Source: an uncultured Collinsella sp.
GTDB taxonomy: Bacteria; Actinomycetota; Coriobacteriia; Coriobacteriales; Coriobacteriaceae
NCBI GenBank assembly: GCA_958431945.1
Contig: CAUASQ010000015.1
Span: 1 to 20,431, forward strand
Direction of reading: 5' to 3'
DNA length: 20,431 nt
A program made the position numbers and the translations under genes. Below, in pieces: positions 1-6,169 of the stretch. Numbering within the stretch: the first letter of the stretch is position 1; the number at the start of each line of letters is the position of its first letter. The notes beneath the pieces are model-generated. The model was not told the origin of the DNA, ran no database searches, and saw nothing but the letters and a program-made list of their open reading frames with translations.

Positions 1-576
1 AAGGGCCAGGCTGCCAAGCTCGCCAACCAGGTGTCGCTGGGCGCCTGCATGGTCGGCATGGCAGACGCCATGGCGTTTGCCGAGCTGAGCGGCCTTGACC
101 TGGAGAAGACCCGCCAGATGATCCTGGGCGGTACCGGCAAGTCCGGCGCCATGGAGAGCCTGGCGCCCAAGGCGCTCGACGGCGACTACAAGCCCGGCTT
201 TATGGTCGAGCACTTCATCAAGGACCTGCGCCTGGCGCTCGCCTACGCCGATGACCGCGAGCTCGCGCTGCCCGGCGCCGACGTCGCCTTTACGCTCTAC
301 GACATGCTCGACGCCATCGGTGGCGCCAAGCTGGGCACCCAGGCCATCACAGTCCTCTATAAGGAGGAGGCCGACGCCATCGCCGCCGGTTTGGACTGGT
401 CGCAGTATCGTCCTGAGGAGCATGGCGCTCACGAGGACGGCTGCGGTTGCGGCGAGCACGGCGACGACCATGAGTGCGGTTGCGGTCACCATCACGGCGA
501 GGATCACGAGTGCTGCGGCGGCCACGGCCATGACGACGGCCATGAGTGCTGCTGCGGCCACCATCACGGGGAGTAG
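1..576 (+). CDS. NAD(P)-dependent beta-hydroxyacid dehydrogenase (3-hydroxyisobutyrate dehydrogenase / tartronate semialdehyde reductase family), 3' part, with His/Cys-rich tail
   Basis: The gene is open at the left edge; the reading frame runs from base 1 and 191 residues are visible. The visible part matches the all-helical C-terminal domain of the family. It starts with a KLANQ segment carrying the Lys expected to be catalytic, followed by the helical core and a FIKDLRLAL segment typical of these enzymes. The family oxidises small beta-hydroxyacids with NAD(P)+. After about residue 140 comes a tail not expected in the family: 51 residues (bases 421-573) holding 14 His and 9 Cys by hand count, mostly in three 12-residue repeats that begin HEC. 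The tail looks able to bind metal ions such as Ni or Zn, which is an inference from composition. The exact substrate cannot be told because the N-terminal Rossmann domain is outside the window. The next gene starts 5 bp after the stop. Confidence 0.82.
   Translation, partial: KGQAAKLANQVSLGACMVGMADAMAFAELSGLDLEKTRQMILGGTGKSGAMESLAPKALDGDYKPGFMVEHFIKDLRLALAYADDRELALPGADVAFTLYDMLDAIGGAKLGTQAITVLYKEEADAIAAGLDWSQYRPEEHGAHEDGCGCGEHGDDHECGCGHHHGEDHECCGGHGHDDGHECCCGHHHGE
469..573 (+). repeat. Three tandem 36-bp repeats encoding His/Cys-rich 12-residue units
   Basis: In-frame units lie at 469-504, 505-540 and 541-573; the last is one codon short. They encode HECGCGHHHGED, HECCGGHGHDDG and HECCCGHHHGE. 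The DNA copies are similar but not identical, so the repeat appears to be kept at the protein level. It forms the C-terminus of the dehydrogenase above. Confidence 0.85.
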
Positions 577-581
577 CGCCC

Positions 582-1010
582 ATGAGCTGGACGTTCGTGG
601 TGTTAGCGCTGGTGCTCTTTCTCTTTGCGATCTACATTGGCTTTTTGTGCGGTCAGTGGGCGTGCGAAAAGCGCGTCATCACCAAGCGCGACTACTGGAT
701 TGCCAACTTTGCGGGAGCGGCGGCAGTCGTCCTGCTGACCTGGGTGTTCTCGCTGTTCCCGCTGGTGCAGTTTGCGCCGATCGGCTGGCTCGGCGGCTTT
801 ATCGCCGGTCTTAAAATGAGCTTTGGCGAGTCCGTCGGTCCGTGGCGCAAGCACGACGAGGTCTTTAACGTCAACAAGGCTCATCGCGCCGCCGCCGACG
901 CGGGCGACGCCGAGGAGCGCCGCCGTGCGCGTCGCAATGGCGCGGCCGACCGACAGCTCATCTCGGTCACCGATGACAGCAAGGGTGCTGGCAAGCACGC
1001 TAAGAAATAG
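582..1010 (+). CDS. Small membrane protein of unknown function
   Basis: A 142-residue protein. The start at 582 is chosen because GGGGAG precedes it and it sits 5 bp after the upstream stop. A longer in-frame start at 546 would overlap the dehydrogenase tail. Hydrophobic segments at about residues 4-24 and 42-62, plus a third hydrophobic stretch to about 78, indicate two or three membrane helices. The C-terminal half (from about residue 80) is hydrophilic and basic, rich in Arg, Ala and Lys, and probably cytoplasmic. I do not recognise a family. It is probably cotranscribed with the dehydrogenase before it and the HEAT-repeat gene 15 bp after it. Nothing in the sequence points to a specific function. 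Confidence 0.7.
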   Translation: MSWTFVVLALVLFLFAIYIGFLCGQWACEKRVITKRDYWIANFAGAAAVVLLTWVFSLFPLVQFAPIGWLGGFIAGLKMSFGESVGPWRKHDEVFNVNKAHRAAADAGDAEERRRARRNGAADRQLISVTDDSKGAGKHAKK

Positions 1011-1025
1011 TAAGAAGAGGTAACT

Positions 1026-1724
1026 ATGGCAGAAAACAAAGACGAACAGCTCACCGACGAGGAGCTGGCACAGCTTCAGCTGGCAGAGGAGAACGAGAAC
1101 GCCGTCGACCGTCTGGTCAAGGAGCTCGGCTGCCCCACGCGCCGCATCCGCCAGTTTGCCGCCCGCGTGCTTCACCTACTTGCCGAGCGCGATCCGCAGC
1201 GCGTCGTGCCCTGCGTGCCCGCGCTGGTCGAGGCGCTCGACCGTCCCGAGGCGCAGACCCGCTGGGAGGCCCTCGATGCCCTGACGGCGCTCGCTACCAC
1301 CTGCCCCGAGCAGCTGGGCGATGCCTTTGAGGGCGCCGAGACTGCACTGTTCGACGAGATCTCCTCCACGCTGCGCTATGCCGCCTTCCGCCTGCTGTGC
1401 GTGTGGGGTGCCACGAGCGTCGAGCGTTCGCGCGAGGCTTGGCCCATCCTGGATGAGGCCATCCAGTGCTACCACGGCGACCTTGAGTATCGCGACATGC
1501 TCGGTTGCCTGTACGAGTTTTGCCAGGGCGAGATCGACGCCGAGGTTGCCGAGAAGCTCGCGCTGCGCCTTAAGTTCGATGCCGAGAACGGCAAGGGCAG
1601 CTATCTCAAGGCCCGTTCGAGCGAGATTTGCGAAATGCTTGTTAAACGTTTTGGCCTGGATCTCTCCAAAAAGAAGAAGCGTGCTAGCGTTAAAAAATCT
1701 GACGACGCCGAAGACGAGGAGTAA
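1026..1724 (+). CDS. HEAT-repeat-like protein of unknown function
   Basis: A 232-residue soluble protein starting 15 bp after the previous stop, with AAGAGG as ribosome binding site. Residues about 25-170 show consecutive amphipathic helix pairs of the kind found in HEAT repeats, for example IRQFAARVLHLLAERD, followed by a second unit around RWEALDALTALA and a third around LRYAAFRLLCVW. Such repeats form curved protein-binding scaffolds. The N-terminal about 20 residues are acidic. The C-terminus is a charged tail with a KKKK stretch and ends in acidic residues. No catalytic motif is visible. The next gene starts 6 bp after the stop, so it is very likely translated from the same mRNA as the isocitrate dehydrogenase. 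Whether the two products interact is unknown. Confidence 0.75.
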   Translation: MAENKDEQLTDEELAQLQLAEENENAVDRLVKELGCPTRRIRQFAARVLHLLAERDPQRVVPCVPALVEALDRPEAQTRWEALDALTALATTCPEQLGDAFEGAETALFDEISSTLRYAAFRLLCVWGATSVERSREAWPILDEAIQCYHGDLEYRDMLGCLYEFCQGEIDAEVAEKLALRLKFDAENGKGSYLKARSSEICEMLVKRFGLDLSKKKKRASVKKSDDAEDEE

Positions 1725-1730
1725 CAGATT

Positions 1731-2816
1731 ATGGCGCACGATGTAGTCCTGATTCCCGGTGACGGTATCGGTCCCGAGATTACGCAGGCCATGCGCCGCG
1801 TGGTCGAGGCCACTGGTGTCCAGATCAACTGGAACGTCCAGGAGGCCGGTGCCGGCGTCATGGACGAGTTTGGCACGCCGCTGCCCCAGCACGTGCTCGA
1901 TGCGGTCGCCGAGACCAAGGTTGCCATCAAGGGCCCCATCACCACGCCGGTCGGCACGGGTTTCCGCAGCGTTAACGTGGCCCTGCGCAAGCATTTTGAC
2001 CTGTACGCCTGCGTGCGCCCCTGCCTGTCGCAGCCGGGCGACGGCTCGCGCTTCCGCGACGTTGACCTGGTCATCGTGCGCGAGAACACCGAGGACCTCT
2101 ACGCCGGCATCGAGTTCGATGAGGGCACTGCCGAGGTCGAGGAGCTCTCGCAGCTCGTCGAGCGTTCGGGTCAAAAGACCTTCGCCGCCGATTCCGCGAT
2201 CTCGATCAAGCCGATCTCCATCGCCAAGAGCCGCCGTATTGTGGAGTATGCCTTTGAGTATGCCCGCCGCTGCGGCCGCAAAAAGGTGACGGCCGTGCAT
2301 AAGGCCAACATCATGAAGGCGACCGACGGCCTGTTCCTGCGCGTGGCGCGCGAGGTGGCCGCCAACTATCCCGATATCGAGTTCAACGACAAGATCGTCG
2401 ACGCCACCTGCATGGGCCTGGTCCAGAACCCCAACGACTTCGATGTCCTGGTGCTGCCCAACCTGTACGGCGACATCGTGAGTGACCTGTGCGCCGGCCT
2501 GGTGGGCGGCTTGGGTATGGCCCCCGGCTCCAACATCGGTGCCGACTGCGCCATCTTTGAGGCTACGCACGGCTCCGCGCCCGATATCGCGGGCAAGGAT
2601 ATCGCCAACCCCACGGCCGAGATCCTCTCTGCTGCGATGATGCTCGATCACCTGGGCGAGAACGATGCCGCCAATCGTATTCGCGCCGCCGTATCTGCCA
2701 CGCTCGACGAGGGCGAGCAGGTTACCGGTGACGTGCGTCGTGTCCAGACCGGCTCCGTTGAGGGCGCTGTGGGCACGCAGGCCTTTGCCGATGCCGTTAT
2801 CGCGCACCTGGTCTAA
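1731..2816 (+). CDS. Isocitrate/isopropylmalate dehydrogenase family protein, most like NAD-dependent isocitrate dehydrogenase
   Basis: A 361-residue protein; GAGGAG overlapping the end of the previous gene precedes the ATG. It carries the signature of metal-dependent beta-decarboxylating dehydrogenases: the substrate-binding segment with Ser80, Asn82 and Arg86, Arg96, Arg117, Tyr124 in the RENTEDLYAGIE motif, Lys191, and the metal-binding Asp248/Asp252 in NLYGDIVSDL. Asp285 in GSAPDIAG, at the place that discriminates cofactors, favours NAD over NADP. The length fits the short NAD-type isocitrate or homoisocitrate enzymes, not the about 420-residue NADP-type Icd. Its expected role is oxidation of isocitrate to 2-oxoglutarate for glutamate supply. 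Isopropylmalate dehydrogenase is a less likely alternative, since no leucine genes are nearby. It is the last gene before a hairpin. Confidence 0.85.
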   Translation: MAHDVVLIPGDGIGPEITQAMRRVVEATGVQINWNVQEAGAGVMDEFGTPLPQHVLDAVAETKVAIKGPITTPVGTGFRSVNVALRKHFDLYACVRPCLSQPGDGSRFRDVDLVIVRENTEDLYAGIEFDEGTAEVEELSQLVERSGQKTFAADSAISIKPISIAKSRRIVEYAFEYARRCGRKKVTAVHKANIMKATDGLFLRVAREVAANYPDIEFNDKIVDATCMGLVQNPNDFDVLVLPNLYGDIVSDLCAGLVGGLGMAPGSNIGADCAIFEATHGSAPDIAGKDIANPTAEILSAAMMLDHLGENDAANRIRAAVSATLDEGEQVTGDVRRVQTGSVEGAVGTQAFADAVIAHLV

Positions 2817-2828
2817 GGTATGCACGCT

Positions 2829-2859
2829 GCAAACGCCTAAATAGTACTTAAGTGTTTGC
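2829..2859 (+). repeat. Imperfect hairpin after the dehydrogenase gene
   Basis: GCAAAC at 2829-2834 pairs with GTTTGC at 2854-2859. Partial pairing continues inwards around an AT-rich centre. It lies 13 bp after the stop, just before the stronger hairpin at 2876-2904. It may be mRNA 3'-end structure. No T-run follows. Confidence 0.4.
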
Positions 2860-2875
2860 GTATAACCTAAGAATC

Positions 2876-2910
2876 AATACGCCCGGCGCTCTGCCGGGCG
2901 TATTCTATTG
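2876..2910 (+). terminator. Hairpin terminator closing the 1-2816 gene block
   Basis: A perfect 12-bp stem, AATACGCCCGGC (2876-2887) with GCCGGGCGTATT (2893-2904), around a 5-nt GCTCT loop. A short T-containing tail (CTATTG) follows. It sits between the isocitrate dehydrogenase stop and the ribosome binding site of the next gene. Confidence 0.75.
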
Positions 2911-2942
2911 GGGACTATGTTTCCTAACAAGGAGTAACTGAT

Positions 2943-4028
2943 ATGGGTCTGATTCAAAAGAAGGACGAGAAGGACGAGATCGACGGCATCCAGATCATCG
3001 AGCGCGGCGAAGGCCCCGACGGTGATGAGGACGAAAAGATCGACCTGGTCGCCGGCACGTCTGCCGAACATATTGCCGCCGGCACGTCCGCCGAGGAGGA
3101 GGACGCCCGACTGGAGGCTCAGATTGCCGCGGATGCCGCTGACGAGAATCTGATGCCCGAGGCCCAGGATGAGGACGACGACTCCGACGTGGACGACCAC
3201 GCTTGCAAGCACAAGAAGACGATGATTGCCGCCTTTGTGGCCGCTATCGTGATCACTGCTGTGGTCGGCTTCTTTATCGGCAACGGTGGTTTTGGCGGCA
3301 AGGGCGTCGGCTCGGCGACCCTGACCGAGGACCAGCTCGATTCGACCGTGGCAAGCTATAGCTACAACGGCAAGAAGAGCGACATCACCGCGCGCGAGGC
3401 CATCGAGAGCCAGTATAGCCTCGACACCGTCAAGGACGACGACGGCAACTACACCGCACCGTCTGCCGACGTTATCCTGTCCTACGTGCGCAACCAGATT
3501 CTGCTGGACGCTGCCGAGGACGAGGGCATTACCGTCTCTTCCAAGGAGATGAAGCAGTACGCCGAGGATTCCATCGGCACCTCCGACTACAAGACCATGG
3601 CCACGCAGTACGGCGTGTCCAAGGACCAGGCCAAGCAGATCGTCCGCCAGTCCGCGACGCTGCAGAAGCTCTACAAGAAGAAGGTGGGCGATAGCTCCGC
3701 AAGCATGCCGACCGCCCCGACCGAGCCTGCTGACGGCAACGAGGAGACCGCGAGCAAGGACTACGCCGACTACATCATCAACCTTGCCGGCGACGAGTGG
3801 GATAGCTCAAAGGGCACCTGGAAGGACGCCGATAGCACCTACGCCAAGGCCTTTGCCGATGATGCCTTTACGGCCGATAGCGCTACCTATAAGCAGGCCA
3901 TGACCGCCTACTATACTGCTTATCAGCAGTATTCCTCGCAGGCTTCGAGCGCCAGCTCCAAGTGGACCGAGTATGCTAACGGCCTCTACGCCAAGGCCAA
4001 CATCAGCATCTACGGCCTGTTTGCGTAA
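2943..4028 (+). CDS. Membrane-anchored protein with SurA N-terminal-like domain
   Basis: A 361-residue protein preceded by AAGGAG. Residues 1-90 are hydrophilic and strongly acidic (many Asp/Glu), and probably cytoplasmic. Residues about 94-114 form one membrane helix followed by a Gly-rich linker. The rest, about 240 residues, would be extracellular. Residues about 125-250 resemble the helical N-terminal region of SurA/PrsA-type foldases, for example the stretch containing VRNQILLDAAEDEGITVSSKEM. The usual parvulin isomerase domain that follows in SurA or PrsA is not recognisable; instead there is a Ser/Ala/Tyr-rich C-terminal region. It could be a membrane-tethered chaperone for exported proteins, but that is inferred from the one domain. 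It appears to be transcribed alone between two hairpins. Confidence 0.68.
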   Translation: MGLIQKKDEKDEIDGIQIIERGEGPDGDEDEKIDLVAGTSAEHIAAGTSAEEEDARLEAQIAADAADENLMPEAQDEDDDSDVDDHACKHKKTMIAAFVAAIVITAVVGFFIGNGGFGGKGVGSATLTEDQLDSTVASYSYNGKKSDITAREAIESQYSLDTVKDDDGNYTAPSADVILSYVRNQILLDAAEDEGITVSSKEMKQYAEDSIGTSDYKTMATQYGVSKDQAKQIVRQSATLQKLYKKKVGDSSASMPTAPTEPADGNEETASKDYADYIINLAGDEWDSSKGTWKDADSTYAKAFADDAFTADSATYKQAMTAYYTAYQQYSSQASSASSKWTEYANGLYAKANISIYGLFA

Positions 4029-4067
4029 GGTTTGCCTGAGCCGCCGAGCGCGTAGCTGAAATATCTG

Positions 4068-4106
4068 AATAGCCCGCTAGAACGGATGTTGTTCTAGCGG
4101 GCTATT
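4068..4106. terminator. Bidirectional terminator between convergent genes
   Basis: A perfect 16-bp stem: AATAGCCCGCTAGAAC (4068-4083) pairs with GTTCTAGCGGGCTATT (4091-4106) around a 7-nt loop. It lies between the rightward SurA-like gene and the leftward HTH gene, so it can stop transcription from both sides. Confidence 0.85.
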
Positions 4107-4136
4107 TGCGTTTAGGCGCTGGTGGCTAAATTATGC

Positions 4137-4376
4137 CTATGAATCTTTAAGTCCAAAAAGATTATCGGCTTCATCGTCAGGCATATATTCCAGCACATCG
4201 CCCGGTTGGCAGTCGAGTGCCCGGCATATCGCGTCAAGAGTTGAAAAGCGCACGGCAGAAACCTTGCCCGTCTTGATGCGCGACATATTGACCTGGGAGA
4301 TGCCCACGCGTTCCGCAAGCTCTTTGGATGAGATCTTGCGTTCGGCAAGCATGCGGTCGAGCCGCAGAATAATCAT
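4137..4376 (-). CDS. Small Cro/CI-type HTH regulator (YozG-like)
   Basis: A 79-residue protein that is almost entirely one helix-turn-helix domain. Residues about 12-60 include the recognition region SSKELAERVGISQVNMSRI and the GDVLEYMPDD ending typical of the YozG group of the Xre superfamily. The ribosome binding site AGGGGGAA precedes the ATG. The stop of the DUF2975 gene lies 9 bp upstream, so the two are clearly cotranscribed. In many bacteria YozG-type regulators are paired with DUF2975 membrane proteins. The pair is thought to act as a sensor/regulator module, though the signal is unknown. It probably controls its own promoter through the palindrome at 5048-5063 (inference). The gene ends close to the bidirectional terminator. 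Confidence 0.85.
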   Translation of the reverse strand: MIILRLDRMLAERKISSKELAERVGISQVNMSRIKTGKVSAVRFSTLDAICRALDCQPGDVLEYMPDDEADNLFGLKDS

Positions 4377-4385
4377 GGATTCCCC

Positions 4386-5024
4386 CTAGAGCAACTCGTC
4401 ATCTTGTTTTTGCAGGATATACCCGTAGCGGAAGATGCTGGCAATCAGGCTAAAAATCAGGCCTGCAAAGAGCATAGAGGGCTCGAATAACTGGCCGACG
4501 AACGCATCCGTAAAGCTGCCGCCAAATCCTGAGAGTATCATTCCCGTGATTGCGGCACCAAGAAGCCTCACGGCAACGCCGCCGATAAGGAATAAATTTC
4601 CCACTCGACGAAGTGTCTGGTTACATTCAAGGTCAAAGGGCCTGCCTTCCTTTTCAATGTTGAAGAAAAACCTGCGCACGCTTATCGCGATGGTAAGCGC
4701 GAGACATGTCATCAAGAGGCTCCCTATGGCAGTGTGACCATCGTGTGCAACGAGCATAAGTGGGGTCTGCGCATCGGTGCCGACGATAGCAAGGCACGGC
4801 CCTTCGCCGCCTTGAAGTTCTACGGATTGGAGACACGACCCTTGGGAGAGGCTAGGCAATACGAGTAGAAGGTCAATCGCAATGACTGCGAGAAGTCCCA
4901 GAGCGAGCGCGGTGGTAATGCAGATTGTGGCCCATTTGCAGATGCGAGCGAGCTTCCTCAGTTTGGCTATCGTCTGTTCGCGGCTGATGGTTTCATTCGA
5001 TATAGATGCGTTTCGATGGACCAT
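4386..5024 (-). CDS. DUF2975-family membrane protein
   Basis: A 212-residue protein with four hydrophobic segments. The first follows a charged N-terminal region (LALGLLAVIAIDLLLVL), the second is SLLMTCLALTIAISV, and two lie in the C-terminal half. This layout fits the DUF2975 family. Between the first two segments there is a polar loop with two Cys that may be outside the cell. The start at 5024 is chosen because GGAGGGG lies 3-9 bp upstream of it; a longer in-frame start at 5063 would fall inside the promoter/operator. It is the first gene of a two-gene unit with the HTH gene 9 bp downstream. Its biochemical role is unknown; pairing with a YozG-type regulator suggests it modulates that regulator. 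Confidence 0.78.
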   Translation of the reverse strand: MVHRNASISNETISREQTIAKLRKLARICKWATICITTALALGLLAVIAIDLLLVLPSLSQGSCLQSVELQGGEGPCLAIVGTDAQTPLMLVAHDGHTAIGSLLMTCLALTIAISVRRFFFNIEKEGRPFDLECNQTLRRVGNLFLIGGVAVRLLGAAITGMILSGFGGSFTDAFVGQLFEPSMLFAGLIFSLIASIFRYGYILQKQDDELL

Positions 5025-5047
5025 GACCCCTCCAATCGGCGTTTTGG

Positions 5048-5063
5048 ATGATACTTGTATCAT
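5048..5063 (-). promoter_or_regulatory. Palindromic operator in front of the DUF2975/HTH pair
   Basis: ATGATAC and GTATCAT are perfect inverted arms separated by TT. The site lies 23 bp upstream of the chosen start and overlaps the predicted -10 element. It is the natural candidate for autoregulation by the small HTH protein of the same operon, which is an inference. Confidence 0.55.
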
Positions 5064-5087
5064 ATCAGAATTAACGATAAACGATAA
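5059..5087 (-). promoter_or_regulatory. Predicted promoter of the DUF2975/HTH operon
   Basis: Read on the minus strand, TATGAT (5059-5064) fits a -10 element with 5 of 6 bases. TTATCG (5082-5087) is a weak -35, 17 bp upstream. The surrounding DNA is AT-rich compared with the rest of the window. Confidence 0.5.
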
Positions 5088-5253
5088 ATAATTACGTATA
5101 CTGAGTAAGTAATGATTGAAAACGATTAGCGTGAGCTATTAGCTCATTTTGGATGCCGGAGTTTGGCGTTCGGGGGATGGGGACAAATGTCAAAACTTCC
5201 CGTGATCGCGCAAGCGCTCCATCGCGTTTCCCCGATTCATATGGGAAAACAAC

Positions 5254-5267
5254 TGCAAACGATTGCA
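5254..5267. promoter_or_regulatory. LacI-family / cre-like operator candidate
   Basis: TGCAAACGATTGCA is a near-palindrome with a central CG, the usual shape of LacI-family operators. It agrees with 13 of 14 positions of the Gram-positive cre consensus TGNNARCGNWWWCA. The Coriobacteriia regulator that might bind is unknown. Confidence 0.4.
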
Positions 5268-5273
5268 AGTAAC

Positions 5274-5303
5274 CGGTGAACGGTCGAAAACTACCGTTCA
5301 CCG
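5274..5303. repeat. Perfect 11-bp inverted repeat (CGGTGAACGGT)
   Basis: CGGTGAACGGT (5274-5284) and its exact complement ACCGTTCACCG (5293-5303) are separated by 8 nt. There is no T-run beside it, so it is more likely a protein site or an RNA hairpin than a terminator. A relative, CGGTAAACGGT, occurs at 5492-5502. Confidence 0.6.
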
Positions 5304-5447
5304 ATAATCTCAAAACTGGTTCTAACTGGTATTAAGTCAAAAAGACCAATTCACATATCTTCACAATGACCTGCAATTTTTCTTTACGCTATTTTTAGCC
5401 GCCCTGCGTTGTATTGACACGAAAAGAGTTCCGATTTTTTGTCAAAG

Positions 5448-5470
5448 CGTTTCGAAACGGTTTCAAAACC
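5448..5470. promoter_or_regulatory. Overlapping palindromes, including a LacI/cre-like site
   Basis: CGTTTCGAAACG (5448-5459) is a perfect 12-bp palindrome. It overlaps TCGAAACGGTTTCA (5452-5465), which matches 13 of 14 cre consensus positions, and GGTTT-CA-AAACC (5459-5470). The three nested symmetric elements suggest a LacI-type protein site. Confidence 0.42.
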
Positions 5471-5491
5471 GCAGGTAGAAGTATTAACGAG

Positions 5492-5540
5492 CGGTAAACG
5501 GTCGATTTATCACCGTGAGCGGTGCAAAAACGTTTTACCG
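5492..5540. repeat. Cluster of CGGT-type inverted repeats
   Basis: CGGTAAACGGT (5492-5502) faces CGTTTTACCG (5531-5540). Between them CACCG-TGAG-CGGTG (5511-5524) is a perfect inverted repeat. It lies about 30-80 bp upstream of the predicted PTS promoter element, a place where an activator could bind (inference). Confidence 0.5.
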
Positions 5541-5571
5541 TATGAATCAACGAAAGCGACCTCTTCTGGGG

Positions 5572-5580
5572 TGATATAGT
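5572..5580 (+). promoter_or_regulatory. Predicted extended -10 promoter of the PTS operon
   Basis: TGATATAGT fits an extended -10 element (TGn followed by TATAGT, 5 of 6 bases). No good -35 is seen at the expected distance (GAAAGC at 5552-5557), which suggests dependence on an activator. Transcription would start near 5587 and give a leader of roughly 140 nt. Confidence 0.45.
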
Positions 5581-5597
5581 GACAACAACACGTCACG

Positions 5598-5626
5598 TGG
5601 TTATTACCAGTTTAGAAACCACTGGT
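5598..5626. promoter_or_regulatory. DasR/NagR-like operator of the PTS operon
   Basis: TGGT-TATT-ACCA (5598-5609) matches the inverted-repeat core recognised by GntR/HutC amino-sugar regulators such as DasR and NagR/YvoA. A further ACTGGT half-site at 5621-5626 faces ACCAGT at 5606-5611. The site lies just downstream of the predicted start of transcription, so bound protein could block elongation. A similar site precedes agaS at 9889-9902. Confidence 0.6.
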
Positions 5627-5672
5627 CTTCAAGAACGCTATCTAAGAAGCTTTAAGGGCGAGCGCCCGCTGG

Positions 5673-5715
5673 CTTCCGAAAATCATCGGACTCAGATCGT
5701 ACACACCTTCGGAAG
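5673..5715 (+). promoter_or_regulatory. Leader hairpin that would mask the EIIA ribosome binding site
   Basis: CTTCCGAA (5673-5680) pairs perfectly with TTCGGAAG (5708-5715) around a 27-nt loop. The right arm contains the GGAAG part of the GGAAGGG Shine-Dalgarno sequence, 10-16 bp before the ATG at 5726. A small GGGC/GCCC hairpin (5656-5667) lies just upstream. Confidence 0.45.
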
Positions 5716-5725
5716 GGAAATTTGA

Positions 5726-6169
5726 ATGGTTGGCTTTATTCTTACCGGTCATGGACAGTTCGCATCCGGCCTTGCAAGCGCTATCGCTATGGTTGCCGGC
5801 GACCAGCCTGCTTTTACCGTCGTTCCTTTTGAGGGCGACCAGGCCGCATCCTACGGTGAGGATCTCCGCGCCGCCATTACCGCCATGCGCGAGGAGTGCG
5901 ATGGCGTGCTCGTCTTTACCGACCTGCTCGGTGGTACCCCGTTCAACCAGTCGATGATGATTGCCCAGGATGTCGACAACGTCGAGGTTCTGACCGGTAT
6001 TAACCTCCCCATGGTTATTGAGCTTCTGTTCCTCCGCGGTAACGCCACGCTCGCCGAGCTTGGCGAGCAGGCCGTGACCGTTGGCCAGACGGGCATCACC
6101 GCCCAGACGGTCGCGTCCGTTGCCGGCTCCGAGGAAGAGGATATCTTCGGCGACGAGGACGGCATCTAA
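5726..6169 (+). CDS. PTS EIIA, mannose/N-acetylgalactosamine family
   Basis: A 147-residue cytoplasmic phosphocarrier. The N-terminus has the family's TGHG motif with His9, which receives the phosphate from HPr and passes it to EIIB. The FTDLLGGTPFNQS segment around residue 64 is also diagnostic of EIIA-Man-type domains. The C-terminal about 12 residues are acidic. The length is right for a stand-alone EIIA; in E. coli ManX it is fused to EIIB. It is the first gene of a five-gene operon, preceded by a long leader with operator and hairpin. Its stop overlaps the start of the YajC-like gene by one base. With AgaS and NagA nearby, N-acetylgalactosamine or galactosamine is the likeliest substrate, although the sequence alone cannot exclude N-acetylglucosamine or mannose. 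Confidence 0.92.
   Translation: MVGFILTGHGQFASGLASAIAMVAGDQPAFTVVPFEGDQAASYGEDLRAAITAMREECDGVLVFTDLLGGTPFNQSMMIAQDVDNVEVLTGINLPMVIELLFLRGNATLAELGEQAVTVGQTGITAQTVASVAGSEEEDIFGDEDGI

Larger units (their letters stand above)
5064..5725. other. Gene-poor 660-bp control region upstream of the PTS operon
   Basis: No reading frame here has a good ribosome binding site or protein-like composition. Instead the region is AT-richer than its flanks and holds many short palindromes. These are a 15-nt palindrome at 5132-5146 (TGAGCTA-T-TAGCTCA), LacI-type sites at 5254-5267 and 5452-5465, CGGT-type inverted repeats at 5274-5303 and 5492-5540, an extended -10 element at 5572-5580, a TGGT-N4-ACCA site at 5598-5609, and a structured leader before the first PTS gene. 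It also contains the promoter of the leftward DUF2975 gene. Part of the region could encode a small RNA, but nothing in the sequence proves that. Confidence 0.7.

Noticed and set aside
1176..2825. 549-residue reading frame on the minus strand opposite the HEAT-repeat and isocitrate dehydrogenase genes
   Set aside because: It mirrors the third-position GC bias of the real plus-strand genes, has no family-like sequence and no ribosome binding site.
5092..5313. 73-residue minus-strand reading frame in the intergenic region
   Set aside because: No ribosome binding site, no recognisable motifs, and it covers several palindromic sites; better explained as regulatory DNA.
5414..5419. A consensus TTGACA that could be the -35 of the PTS promoter
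   Set aside because: No acceptable -10 lies 15-19 bp downstream (only T-rich sequence). The extended -10 at 5572-5580 is better placed.
5400..5725. Sigma-54 promoter, as in many mannose PTS operons of Firmicutes
   Set aside because: No GG/GC pair at -24/-12 was found, and actinobacteria are not known to have sigma-54; no LevR-type regulator is present.
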